Assembly (NCBI RefSeq): GCF_003570995.1
Contig: NZ_QXIY01000021.1
Span: 14,017-56,685, forward strand
Source of the DNA: Candidatus Cryosericum septentrionale
Lineage (GTDB): Bacteria > Caldisericota > Caldisericia > Cryosericales > Cryosericaceae
DNA length: 42,669 nt
Direction of reading: 5' to 3'
Position numbers and translations under genes: made by a program. A model generated the notes under the pieces. That model saw only the letters and a list, made by a program, of their open reading frames with translations, was not told the DNA's origin and ran no database searches. Shown here piece after piece: positions 16,726-24,479 of this stretch (position 1 is its first letter; each line of letters begins with the position of its first letter).

Positions 16726-18702
16726 TTAGAGCAAAGTCTCGATCTGTCGGACCATATCATCAAGCGTACGACTGACATGGCCCTGAGCAGCAGCAAGTTC
16801 GAGGATTTGTCTGATGACCGACGAATTCTTGATAGCGTGTTCCTTCTTGGTTATCCCCAGTTCGGTCATGGCCTCTGAGAGACAACCCTCGAAAACCTCT
16901 GAAGTCAGCTCCTCTTCCAATGTTGCCTCAAGATCGTTCTTGAAGCATCCATATCGGTCACCAATGGTGGTTGGGGGCCAATCGGCTGTATCTCCCTGCA
17001 CAAGCTTCAGCAAATACTGGTTGATTCGAGGGTCTGCCTTCTTGTCTAGAGCTCGATGACATGTGGGGCACACGCCGTCTGTCGGACCCAAGTGTGAGTC
17101 CCCATCCCAGATGACGTACGTCGGAATACCAAGGTCCTGGAAAACAGCCCAGGGGCGTGCCAAGTTGTTCTTGCCGTTACATGGTATCACCGCTATGCCC
17201 TGCCCCTGAAGGTCTACCTCGAGGCGCTTTGCGGTGGTGAGTATCGCGGCGCGATCGTCTTCCCCCTCCACCAGCACCACCAATCCGGCAAAGAAGCCCT
17301 CGTTCATCCACGGATTCATGAGAGTTTCCAGCTTCGAACACAGTTCTTTCTCGGTACATGCGTATGCGGACCCGAGCTTTGACAGGACGGAGGCGACAGA
17401 AGATTGGACAATGGATGTTTGTTTGGGTACACTTGAGTTCTGCCCCGGGACCCTGCGTACGAGGCGCACGCTGCTGAACTCACCCATACGTACGAACAAA
17501 GGAGAGTGCGTGCTGTAACAGACCTGGGTGTCATTGGACACGCCAGGAATACCAGCGCCAGCCAGCCGTGAGAAAACTTCTGCCAAGTAGCGCTGACGGT
17601 CTGGATGCTGGTACAACTCTGGCTCCTCCATGACAATCATGTAGCTTGGCAGACTGGCGGCACCTGCTGCAAGAGGACTGCTCCCGTCTGCTATCTTGCG
17701 TGATCCGTTGCCAGCAGCCAATTGCTCCATGAGGCTAATCACACAAGCTCTCTGCAGGCCGTTGCCAGCGTGTGTGACTGGCGCCCTATACCCACCCTCA
17801 ACGAGGAAAGCCAGCGCGGTTGGAGGTTTGATCTCCACGGGCTGTGACGTGTCCCATTCGAGTTCAACGGAGGAGCCTGGAGCAAGCTTGTCCAGATAGC
17901 CAGTGATGCCAAGCGCCAGCACCCCCAAGTCGCTAGCGTGGTGAGACACCAAGTCAGAGAAACCTTGTTTCATCTGTTCACTGAACTCAGAGAAGTCAGA
18001 TGCCCCCGCGAGAGCCTTACGAGCAGACATGTCAACCAGCTGAGTTAGGGGCGAACTCCTGCCTTCCTGTGCATCCTGCGCAGCGTTCTGGATAGCAGGA
18101 ATGTAGAGAACTCGCCAGTGGTCCTTCAAATAGCCATTCCCGACGCCCTTCCATCCAAAAAACTCGCCATTGTCCGCACGGTAGGGACACCTCTCCGAGT
18201 GTTTCAGGACCCATTCCGAGAGATATTCATCTATGTCGTCGGCCTTCATCACACTGGGCATCTCTGAGTACTCGGGTTTCTTGCGCAGTTCGTTGTAAGC
18301 TGTCTTCTTCCCTGTGGCACCCCCCTCGGCATGCTCAATGCAATCAAATTCAGCGTTAGCACGACGAGTACCATGCGACTCTGGGCTAATCTTATCTCCC
18401 ACATACGAAAAGAGCCTCTGTATGATGAGGTTTTCTCCGTCTAAATAGGGAGCGAATTGTGCCTTCTCGCCATCGTCCAAAAGTCCGAATGTCCCTGTCA
18501 GACCTATGGATTGTTCTATGTTCCTAGCATAGAAGTCCTCCCGACTAATGGGTAACGTTGGGTCCTGAAAAAGGCGAATCGCATTTAGGAACGCCGACTT
18601 TCCCGCACCGTTGGCACCGACCAATACGGTCAGGCTATCGAAGTCTAGAATAGCATCCAGTACGGATCGGTAATTCTGGACGTGAAGTGACTTAAGAATC
18701 AT
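16726..18702 (-). CDS. OLD family ATPase-TOPRIM nuclease
   Basis: This 658-aa protein has an ABC-type ATPase at residues 1-410: Walker A GANGAGKS at 29-36, a NGLQRA signature-like loop near 313, Walker B MIVMEEPELY at 355-364 and the H-loop STHSP at 397-401. A TOPRIM nuclease follows, with LVEGEDD at 477-483 and WDGD at 532-535. A CPTC motif near 545 might bind a metal. The length fits class 1 or 2 OLD nucleases. The start ATG 18702 follows GAAGGTG by 8 nt and lies 2 bp after the KTSC stop; TTG 18708 overlaps that stop. In Gabija an OLD protein pairs with a UvrD-like helicase, which is absent here. The tight link to KTSC suggests a different partner. Confidence 0.88.
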   Translation of the reverse strand: MILKSLHVQNYRSVLDAILDFDSLTVLVGANGAGKSAFLNAIRLFQDPTLPISREDFYARNIEQSIGLTGTFGLLDDGEKAQFAPYLDGENLIIQRLFSYVGDKISPESHGTRRANAEFDCIEHAEGGATGKKTAYNELRKKPEYSEMPSVMKADDIDEYLSEWVLKHSERCPYRADNGEFFGWKGVGNGYLKDHWRVLYIPAIQNAAQDAQEGRSSPLTQLVDMSARKALAGASDFSEFSEQMKQGFSDLVSHHASDLGVLALGITGYLDKLAPGSSVELEWDTSQPVEIKPPTALAFLVEGGYRAPVTHAGNGLQRACVISLMEQLAAGNGSRKIADGSSPLAAGAASLPSYMIVMEEPELYQHPDRQRYLAEVFSRLAGAGIPGVSNDTQVCYSTHSPLFVRMGEFSSVRLVRRVPGQNSSVPKQTSIVQSSVASVLSKLGSAYACTEKELCSKLETLMNPWMNEGFFAGLVVLVEGEDDRAAILTTAKRLEVDLQGQGIAVIPCNGKNNLARPWAVFQDLGIPTYVIWDGDSHLGPTDGVCPTCHRALDKKADPRINQYLLKLVQGDTADWPPTTIGDRYGCFKNDLEATLEEELTSEVFEGCLSEAMTELGITKKEHAIKNSSVIRQILELAAAQGHVSRTLDDMVRQIETLL

Positions 18703-18704
18703 CT

Positions 18705-18920
18705 TCAACGCACCTTCGCGAAGTGGTATACAGTCTTGATGTGGCTACTGAAGTAGCCGCCATGAGATGCCGCCCTCAGCAACCCATCATAAATAGCGGC
18801 GGGCACGTGGTCATATCTGTAGACAGATGCATCCTTGAATCCGATGGTCAGTTGTTCAGTTTCAGAATCATACTCAACCCAGTCAAGATTGCTCGATTGA
18901 ACTCGAACTCTCTCCGACAT
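18705..18920 (-). CDS. KTSC domain protein
   Basis: This 71-aa protein consists of little more than one KTSC domain: SSNLDWVEYDSETEQLTIGF, then SVYRYDHVPAAIYDGLLRA and SHGGYFSSHIKTVYHF. KTSC modules are found alone or fused to lysyl-tRNA synthetase-like and nucleic-acid enzymes, and a role in RNA metabolism has been predicted. ATG 18920 has GAGGAGGAAT directly upstream. The OLD gene starts 2 bp after its stop, so the two are almost surely co-translated. It may be a substrate-recognition or control subunit for the OLD nuclease; that is inference. Confidence 0.8.
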   Translation of the reverse strand: MSERVRVQSSNLDWVEYDSETEQLTIGFKDASVYRYDHVPAAIYDGLLRAASHGGYFSSHIKTVYHFAKVR

Positions 18921-18947
18921 TATTCCTCCTCTGATACTCCCGAGAGC

Positions 18948-19199
18948 CTACTTCTTCCTCTGTTTCGTTTGTGCCAGCGCACTTGCAGCCGCCGACTTCG
19001 ATTCTTTGCTCGTTCGACCGTCTCTAAGGACTTTCGATGCCGCTGATGCTGCAGCCGAAGATGTTGACTTCTTCGGCGCATGTGTCTGAGACAATGCACT
19101 GCCAGCAGCTGTCTTGGTCTTGTTGCCTGTCTCTTGACTTTGCAATGCCTTCGATGCACTGGATGCTGCCTTGCCCCCCGTAACCTTGTTCTTTGCCAT
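18948..19199 (-). CDS. Small Ala/Ser/Lys-rich protein with internal duplication
   Basis: This 83-aa basic protein starts MAKNKVTGGK. Two copies of a ~33-residue unit follow: KAASSASKALQSQ...AAGSALSQTHAPKK (about 10-46) and SAASAASKVLRDG...AAASALAQTKQRKK (about 48-83). Composition and pattern suggest amphipathic helices that bind nucleic acid, like histone-tail or ribosome-associated proteins. I recognise this type of short protein as conserved in many bacteria, but I do not know a function. ATG 19199 has AGGGGAAG 6-7 nt upstream. It lies 27 bp before the KTSC gene on the same transcript. Confidence 0.7.
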   Translation of the reverse strand: MAKNKVTGGKAASSASKALQSQETGNKTKTAAGSALSQTHAPKKSTSSAAASAASKVLRDGRTSKESKSAAASALAQTKQRKK

Positions 19200-19225
19200 G
19201 ATGACTTCCCCTTTCTTGATTCGTG

Positions 19226-19456
19226 CTAGTAATTGGACCTCTGACACTCAGCCAGTACTCTGATGCCGTCCTGCATTGTCCATTCTGAAGATAGGGCCGA
19301 TAGGCGCAGCTGGGCCCCGTTCACCATGCCGATGACCGCCTCGGCCTCATGCCATGGGACATCGACGTTGTGATGATCAAGAGTGTTGCGGAAGACGTCG
19401 TAGAGACCAGCCAGCAGGTTCCTACTGGCTTCACGTTCAACAGACCTCTCGACCAT
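19226..19456 (-). CDS. Small hypothetical protein (76 aa)
   Basis: The frame MVERSVEREASRNLLAGLYD...TMQDGIRVLAECQRSNY is open, of ordinary amino-acid composition, and predicted helical. It overlaps the end of the small cysteine-motif gene (stop at 19437) by 20 bp and precedes the 83-aa gene by 26 bp. No Shine-Dalgarno precedes ATG 19456, so it would depend on coupling with the upstream frame, or the two may be one gene split by a frameshift. No family recognised. Confidence 0.5.
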   Translation of the reverse strand: MVERSVEREASRNLLAGLYDVFRNTLDHHNVDVPWHEAEAVIGMVNGAQLRLSALSSEWTMQDGIRVLAECQRSNY

Positions 19457-19562
19457 GTGTGGTGCCGCGCATCTGGGTAGTTGCTGTCAGCGGTCTTCTG
19501 TCCGTCGCATACAGAGTATAGGCGAGACAGTTGCCACACTTGTTGCATTCTCCTACGTTCAA
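19437..19562 (-). CDS. Short protein with zinc-ribbon-like cysteine motif (41 aa)
   Basis: TTG 19562 is preceded by GGAGGAGGTTGAGCG, a site almost identical to that of the NERD gene at 16494. The frame reads MNVGECNKCGNCLAYTLYAT and runs to a TGA at 19437. ECNKCGNC gives three cysteines in C-x2-C-x2-C spacing, plus a fourth at the C-terminal end (REVC), so a zinc site is plausible. It is the first gene of the cluster leading to KTSC and OLD. It is too short for family assignment. The strong site is the main evidence that it is expressed. Confidence 0.45.
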   Translation of the reverse strand: MNVGECNKCGNCLAYTLYATDRRPLTATTQMRGTTHGREVC

Positions 19563-19620
19563 CGCTCAACCTCCTCCGCAAATCCCCTTATGAATCCTCT
19601 GATTCTATTCGTCGAAGAGC

Positions 19621-19640
19621 AAACCAGGCATGATTCCTGG
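19621..19640 (-). terminator. Weak hairpin after the TIR gene
   Basis: ACCAGG-CATGATT-CCTGGT forms a 6-bp stem with a 7-nt loop 25 bp after the TIR stop. No T-run follows, so it is at best a weak or factor-dependent terminator between the ISP-TIR operon and the small-protein/OLD cluster. Confidence 0.25.
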
Positions 19641-19664
19641 TAGAAGTTGAACATGCCACATTCG

Positions 19665-20531
19665 TCAGAAGGCATCGTTTGCGTTCACAGGCAGCCCGGC
19701 AGCCTTCAACTCACGCAGCAATAGAAGTTTCCAACGCTCGTCTTCGGACCAAGGAATGAAAGTAACCCCAGAATAGTCCGAGGGTAGCTCTACTCCTTCT
19801 CCGTATAGAGCACAGACACGCGACCTGCCGAGCAGGCCGATGAAATACCCCAATTCGAAGATGACGTTTTGGCGGGCACGCGGTAGGAGGGTATCTGCCA
19901 CCCGTCGCAGACGGCCCTCATCGTCGCCAGTCAGCAATACGACTGCGAACCCTACATCAGCATTCGACTCCACCTTCTCAATGATCGTCTGGCCTTTGTT
20001 CGGCTCGTCTTTGAGGATAGTAATAACCAAGCTCAGTTTCCTCAGGAATGCTTCAACACTCCCCAGTGCTCCAGTATCACGGCCATGGACCAAGAATACC
20101 TTTGTGGAAGAAGCCGGTTTGGAGGAAAACGCTTGAGCTGAGGCCGAAGCAGGATCAACCTCTTCTCGTATCAGTTCCAATCTTCCAATGATGGACTCCA
20201 GATGAGTCACCTTGTGCGTAATGTCCCTACGCTGATCATCAACCCGCCATTCGAACGAGGGTGACAGTGGAAAGACACCACCGTGCACGTGGGAGTATTC
20301 CTGCTGCAGTTCATCTGTCGTAAAACTTCGCCTGAGATACTGCGCGTTGAAATCATCCCAGACACAGTAGTCGTGCCGCACTTCGTCCAATTGCTGTTTG
20401 CTCTGAATGGGCTTGGCTAGTAGTTCCTTTCCCTTTGCGACAAGTTCTGTGAGCTTCGCTCTGGCTTCTACATGCGAAACCCTGAGATTGCAGTCTCCTT
20501 GTGGGCGTCCCTTGTCTGACTTCGTCGTCAT
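19665..20531 (-). CDS. TIR-like nucleotide-binding effector (PF10137 type)
   Basis: This 288-aa protein has an N-terminal helical region (1-140, including a coiled-coil-like stretch at 100-125). A C-terminal TIR-like domain follows at 144-262: KVFLVHGRDTGALGSVEAFL, IEKVESNADVGFAVVLLTGDD and ARQNVIFELGYFIGLLGR (E226 in the usual NADase glutamate position), then LPSDYSGV. Such domains act as NAD+-cleaving effectors in CBASS-type and related immunity systems. The ATG overlaps the stop of the type ISP gene (ATGA), so it is made with the methylase. I infer a back-up abortive-infection effector triggered when restriction fails. Confidence 0.85.
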   Translation of the reverse strand: MTTKSDKGRPQGDCNLRVSHVEARAKLTELVAKGKELLAKPIQSKQQLDEVRHDYCVWDDFNAQYLRRSFTTDELQQEYSHVHGGVFPLSPSFEWRVDDQRRDITHKVTHLESIIGRLELIREEVDPASASAQAFSSKPASSTKVFLVHGRDTGALGSVEAFLRKLSLVITILKDEPNKGQTIIEKVESNADVGFAVVLLTGDDEGRLRRVADTLLPRARQNVIFELGYFIGLLGRSRVCALYGEGVELPSDYSGVTFIPWSEDERWKLLLLRELKAAGLPVNANDAF

Positions 20532-23500
20532 TCAGTGCCCCCTATACGTGCAGGTGTATCGCTTGCCACAACACCACTCCTCGGCCCCACAGAATCCGTG
20601 TCAGAGGCTCTAAATCTGCTTGTCGCAGCTGCAACAGCGAGATAGTTCTCATCCAGTCGAGGTTGAAGAAGAATCAAAGCCGACAGGCGGCGAACCATCT
20701 CGGTGACGTACCGTGCTTCGTCAGTGGTCAGGTCACGGCCCAGAAGAGTCTTCTCGCGGTAACTCAACCACTTCTTGATGACCTGATAGCCACCGATGAC
20801 GTAGTTCCAGACGTTGACCGGCACGTTCTGCCAGAACGCGAGGTCGTTGAGCCAGACGTCGCACGTCTGGCGACCCAAGACGGTCAACGCGTCATCGAGT
20901 GTCATGCCGGTCGCAACGGCGCCCGCTTCAATGGCCTCAAGTTCGGGAGCAGAGTAATCGCGCTTGGTCAGGCGACCCTTGCCAGGCATGGTGACGCCAT
21001 CTTTTCCCCCGTGACCCCAGCCTGCGGTGATACCCAGATCACCAGCAACAGTATCCAGTACGTGCCCCGGGGACACTTGCAGCGTGCCCATACACCGTAG
21101 TTCGCGGCGGACAGTGCCGACGCTAACACCGTCGACCGGTGATTCAGTATCCAGTAGTGCAGCCACTATCTTGCCTAGTGCAGCTGAAGATTGCAGCAGT
21201 GCACGCGTTGCCGGCAACGGGATGCGTGGCCAGTCCTGGCGAATGCCATCAGCGTTCTCAGTCAGGTAGGCGGGTGAGTATCCGATGGCAAGGGCATGCA
21301 TCCAGATGGCCCCGGCGGTGTCAACGTCTTTGTCCGGGTCAGTGATGCCCAGCGAAGCAAGATACAAACGAGCATACGTGGACACGTTGGCCGGGCGCTC
21401 TCTCTCGCCGAAGAGCTGCGGTATAGATCTCGCTTGAGATCGCAGGAAAAATGGAATGTGCTTAGCTTCGACTGCAAGCGTATGGTAGTCACACACCAAC
21501 GATGAATAGTAGAATGGCGGGGAGTGGGGCGCCACAACGCTGGTCTCGCGCGTGACGAGATACCTGTTGTCAAAGACCCTTTGAGAAAGTAGTTCCGGGC
21601 TTGGTCGAGAGAAAAGGGGCTGCAATGATGCATCTAGGTATGCCACCCGGACGTCAAATGGTTTGAATGGATACCGTGTGAGATGACCCGGATCATACGT
21701 GACCTTTCCCTTGAGCGCGGTCCGCACAGAGACGTAGTGGTACTCGCCAGATGATTTCGTGAGACGACTATCCACTGCAGCCACCTGATCGTCGCTCAGT
21801 TCCTTGTTCAAGTAGGCTTGAAGCCCGGTCATCGTGGCTTCGGCACTAGAAAAGGCGAGCATTGAGTTCCCGCGGCGTTCGATAGGCCCGTTGATGGGAT
21901 CCTGTGATGCCAGTTCGGCGATTGTGGGCCATGTCAGATATCGACGCGAGGCGTTTGATGGGCGGAACGAGAACTTGTTCCCGCGAGCTGGAGAAGCAAT
22001 GGCATAGTGCGCGTCGAAGTCTGGGCTCTCTGTCGAGGCAACCAGGGCCCGCCTGCGATCCACGGCCTTTGCGTTGTCGATGTCGTCACGATAGGAAACC
22101 AATGCTTGGCTCCCCTTCCGTTTGCCGCTCTTGACCCACAGGGACGTTGCGACCCCTACCCTGATGCCCGAAGAGAAGCCCTTCACTGCGAAGATCGTTT
22201 CGCTCGTGCGACCATCGGGAGCGTATTCCGAAATCTTGCGATTACCATGCAGCTCATCGATCCAGAAGCTATCAAATGACTTGATCAGATGTTGGCGCAG
22301 AACAACGAACGATGGTTCCGTCAACCACGAGTGGTTCGAGATGAATGAGACGACTCCCCGGCCCGTTGCGTTTATTCGTCGCTCCGCGACCCCGAAGAAA
22401 CGTACGTACAACTCATCAAGGTTGAACTTCATGATGCCCCAGCCGCCATCCTGCACGGCAGTATTGAGACCGTCCTTGTAGCAGTCGACCAGATCACCCT
22501 CTTCCTCTGCGTGGACGCCGGCAAAGGCGTTGTACGGTGGATTGCCCAGAACAACAAGAATCTGCTCCTCCTGCTTGATGTGTCGGGCTGCGTCACGCTC
22601 ATCCGTCATCTCGGGGAACAGCAGTTCCTCTGGCGTCGGTTCATGAACGCCGGACGCAGTTGGTGTCCAGCCTGTCAGCGAGTTGGTCAGGTACACCCCG
22701 ACGCGCTCCTCATTCTGCAACGGCGCACCCATCGAGGTGAGCAGCAGGCCCAGTTGCAAATGCGCGACAACAAAGGGTGCCGGCATGATCTCGAACCCAT
22801 GGATACGCGTCATGGCAGCTGTCTTCACGTCCTGAGCGGACAGCGCATCCTCGCCCTCGCCCTTCAGCGTGCGCTGGATGCGACGCAGAACCTCCACCAG
22901 GTATGTGCCAGTACCGCAGCATGGGTCCAACACCACGACCCGGGGATCGGCCAATCCGCGCGGAATGTCCAGTTCTGTCCGCAGTACATGGTCAACCCGC
23001 TTCACCTGATAGCGAACGATCTCCTCGGGCGTGTACCACACACCCAGGTCCTTGCGAAGCACGGGGTCGAACTCCTCCAGGAAGGGCTCGTAGAAGTACT
23101 GCACCGCCTGTTCTTCTCTGAACGTCGCAAAGAACTGTGTGCGGTCGACCCGATTGAGGACACCCGCTGCCCATTCCAGCGGCTCCACCAGGTGCAGTGG
23201 CAGCAGCTTGCTGGGCTGAGAAACCTGCTCGAAGAGAGCGCGGATCATGGGAACATGCAGTGACCACTGGGCATCCTTCCAGTCGAAGTCCTCGTTGTCC
23301 CTGTGCGTTCGGCACCACAGTACCCACGCCGAGAACAGCCCATAGAAGAGCGTTTGAATCAGGGTCGACCGGAAGAAGTGATCACCCCTCTCTCCTTCAA
23401 ACGTCAGCCCCAATGACGACTCCAGCGCCGTGCGCACTGCTGTCAGTGCCTGAAGGTCGGCGTGCTCGATACGTGCCCGAGCATCACGGGCGTACGAGGC

Positions 23501-24085
23501 GAGAAACCACGCCACCTGTTTTGGCGAAGCCAGTTCTGCCTTTGCCAGCATCACACGCAGCAGGTACTCCACGAACCGCTCGCCGAGCTCGTGTGCAGCC
23601 TTCTGCGGGTGGATAGTCAGGGTCCAGAACTCTGGTTCCGACGCAGCCAGTGTGAAGTGCTCCAGTACTTCGGGTGCACCTTGACCATTCCGCTGCACGA
23701 GCGCGAAGTCACGCAGGTTGGTCACCAAGACGAGTCCGTAGGTCTCGAGGTATTCACGCACTTGCACACTCATGGCCGTCATCGTGACATCGTCAGCCGG
23801 TGACTTGACCTCCAGTGCGCCGCGCTCGGGTGTCGGTCCGCTACCGTCCCAGCTGCTCACATCATGGCATTGCAACTGCTGGGTCGTGAAGAAGCCGCCA
23901 TCTGGCATACCTGCGCCGATGTTCCGAAGCTGAGTCAAACAGCGAACAGCAGGCCTGAGTGATTTGCCGACATCATTGAGCAGATTGCTAAGCGCGGGGT
24001 AATACGAGGTCTCCCTGACGCCTGCCCCTGACCGGTGGATGTCGCCGATCTCGCGCAGATAGGTTTCTAGCGGACTTACCGGCAT
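20528..24085 (-). CDS. Type ISP-like methylase-nuclease without helicase
   Basis: This 1185-aa protein begins with a nuclease-like segment at residues 1-130: GMPDGGFF (D62) and GALEVKSP (E92, K94). A helical linker follows. The adenine-N6 methylase has motif I DPCCGTGT at 387-394 and motif IV NPPY at 515-518. A C-terminal target-recognition part carries VPVNVWNYVIGGYQVIKKWL, conserved in type ISP enzymes. Classical LlaGI/LlaBIII-like ISP enzymes are ~1570 aa and carry an SF2 helicase between nuclease and methylase. None is present here, so cleavage by translocation would need another motor. ATG 24085 has no clear Shine-Dalgarno. A promoter lies ~110 bp upstream, and the 3' end overlaps the TIR gene. 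Confidence 0.88.
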   Translation of the reverse strand: MPVSPLETYLREIGDIHRSGAGVRETSYYPALSNLLNDVGKSLRPAVRCLTQLRNIGAGMPDGGFFTTQQLQCHDVSSWDGSGPTPERGALEVKSPADDVTMTAMSVQVREYLETYGLVLVTNLRDFALVQRNGQGAPEVLEHFTLAASEPEFWTLTIHPQKAAHELGERFVEYLLRVMLAKAELASPKQVAWFLASYARDARARIEHADLQALTAVRTALESSLGLTFEGERGDHFFRSTLIQTLFYGLFSAWVLWCRTHRDNEDFDWKDAQWSLHVPMIRALFEQVSQPSKLLPLHLVEPLEWAAGVLNRVDRTQFFATFREEQAVQYFYEPFLEEFDPVLRKDLGVWYTPEEIVRYQVKRVDHVLRTELDIPRGLADPRVVVLDPCCGTGTYLVEVLRRIQRTLKGEGEDALSAQDVKTAAMTRIHGFEIMPAPFVVAHLQLGLLLTSMGAPLQNEERVGVYLTNSLTGWTPTASGVHEPTPEELLFPEMTDERDAARHIKQEEQILVVLGNPPYNAFAGVHAEEEGDLVDCYKDGLNTAVQDGGWGIMKFNLDELYVRFFGVAERRINATGRGVVSFISNHSWLTEPSFVVLRQHLIKSFDSFWIDELHGNRKISEYAPDGRTSETIFAVKGFSSGIRVGVATSLWVKSGKRKGSQALVSYRDDIDNAKAVDRRRALVASTESPDFDAHYAIASPARGNKFSFRPSNASRRYLTWPTIAELASQDPINGPIERRGNSMLAFSSAEATMTGLQAYLNKELSDDQVAAVDSRLTKSSGEYHYVSVRTALKGKVTYDPGHLTRYPFKPFDVRVAYLDASLQPLFSRPSPELLSQRVFDNRYLVTRETSVVAPHSPPFYYSSLVCDYHTLAVEAKHIPFFLRSQARSIPQLFGERERPANVSTYARLYLASLGITDPDKDVDTAGAIWMHALAIGYSPAYLTENADGIRQDWPRIPLPATRALLQSSAALGKIVAALLDTESPVDGVSVGTVRRELRCMGTLQVSPGHVLDTVAGDLGITAGWGHGGKDGVTMPGKGRLTKRDYSAPELEAIEAGAVATGMTLDDALTVLGRQTCDVWLNDLAFWQNVPVNVWNYVIGGYQVIKKWLSYREKTLLGRDLTTDEARYVTEMVRRLSALILLQPRLDENYLAVAAATSRFRASDTDSVGPRSGVVASDTPARIGGTE

Positions 24086-24193
24086 GGCAGCACCAGAACA
24101 GCGACGCGGACAGTGCTACCAGCACACACTTCACGAAGCAGAGTATGCACGATGAACCCTCGAGCTTTTGTCAATGCGTTTCACGTTATCGAA

Positions 24194-24202
24194 ATTATAC
24201 CA
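24194..24202 (-). promoter_or_regulatory. Extended -10 promoter for the ISP-TIR operon
   Basis: The minus strand reads TGGTATAAT, a perfect extended -10 (TGnTATAAT), about 110 bp before the methylase ATG. No good -35 precedes it, as is usual for extended -10 promoters. A second candidate, TTGACA at 24169-24174, has only a distant -10 (TGCATA, 19 nt). Confidence 0.5.
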
Positions 24203-24214
24203 CAAGAAAAGAGT

Positions 24215-24250
24215 TCTGGAGACACCGAGGAGCAGCAGGTAGTCTCCAGA
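24215..24250. repeat. Inverted repeat upstream of ISP promoter
   Basis: TCTGGAGAC at 24215-24223 pairs perfectly with GTCTCCAGA at 24242-24250 across 18 nt. It covers the -35 region of the ISP promoter and could be a regulator binding site. The rest of 24251-24436 shows nothing I can name. Confidence 0.45.
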
Positions 24251-24436
24251 GCACTGTACGATGATGTGTGCCCATAGACGGCAAGACCTCAGCACTCTGT
24301 GCCCGAGCGCGTCTCTGTCTGCGCATGCCCTTGAATCCGCAGACAAACGGACAGCAATGGTCGGTGAGCGACAGTCAACTTCTCGCTGTTGTCAGTCGCG
24401 TCAGCTGGTGCTGCCTGGTGGCGTCCTGCTGTCCCA

Positions 24437-24469
24437 GTTCCGGACGCTGACCTGCTGAGCGTCCGGAAC
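24437..24469 (-). terminator. Strong hairpin ending the GHKL operon
   Basis: GTTCCGGACGCT at 24437-24448 pairs perfectly over 12 bp with AGCGTCCGGAAC at 24458-24469, with a 9-nt loop. It starts 10 nt after the GHKL stop codon. No T-run follows on the minus strand, so it may act as a 3' stabiliser or need Rho. It marks the end of the four-gene operon. Confidence 0.6.
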
Positions 24470-24479
24470 CTCACGATCA

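Noticed and set aside
16726-18702. Gabija system (GajA-like OLD protein)
   Set aside because: No UvrD-like GajB helicase is adjacent; the close neighbours are KTSC and small proteins.
20528-24085. BREX or DISARM methylase
   Set aside because: No PglZ, BrxC, BrxL or Drm genes occur in the window, and the C-terminus matches type ISP enzymes better.
24169-24174. TTGACA as main promoter of the ISP gene
   Set aside because: The nearest -10-like words lie 19 or 21 nt away and are poor; the extended -10 at 24194 is better.
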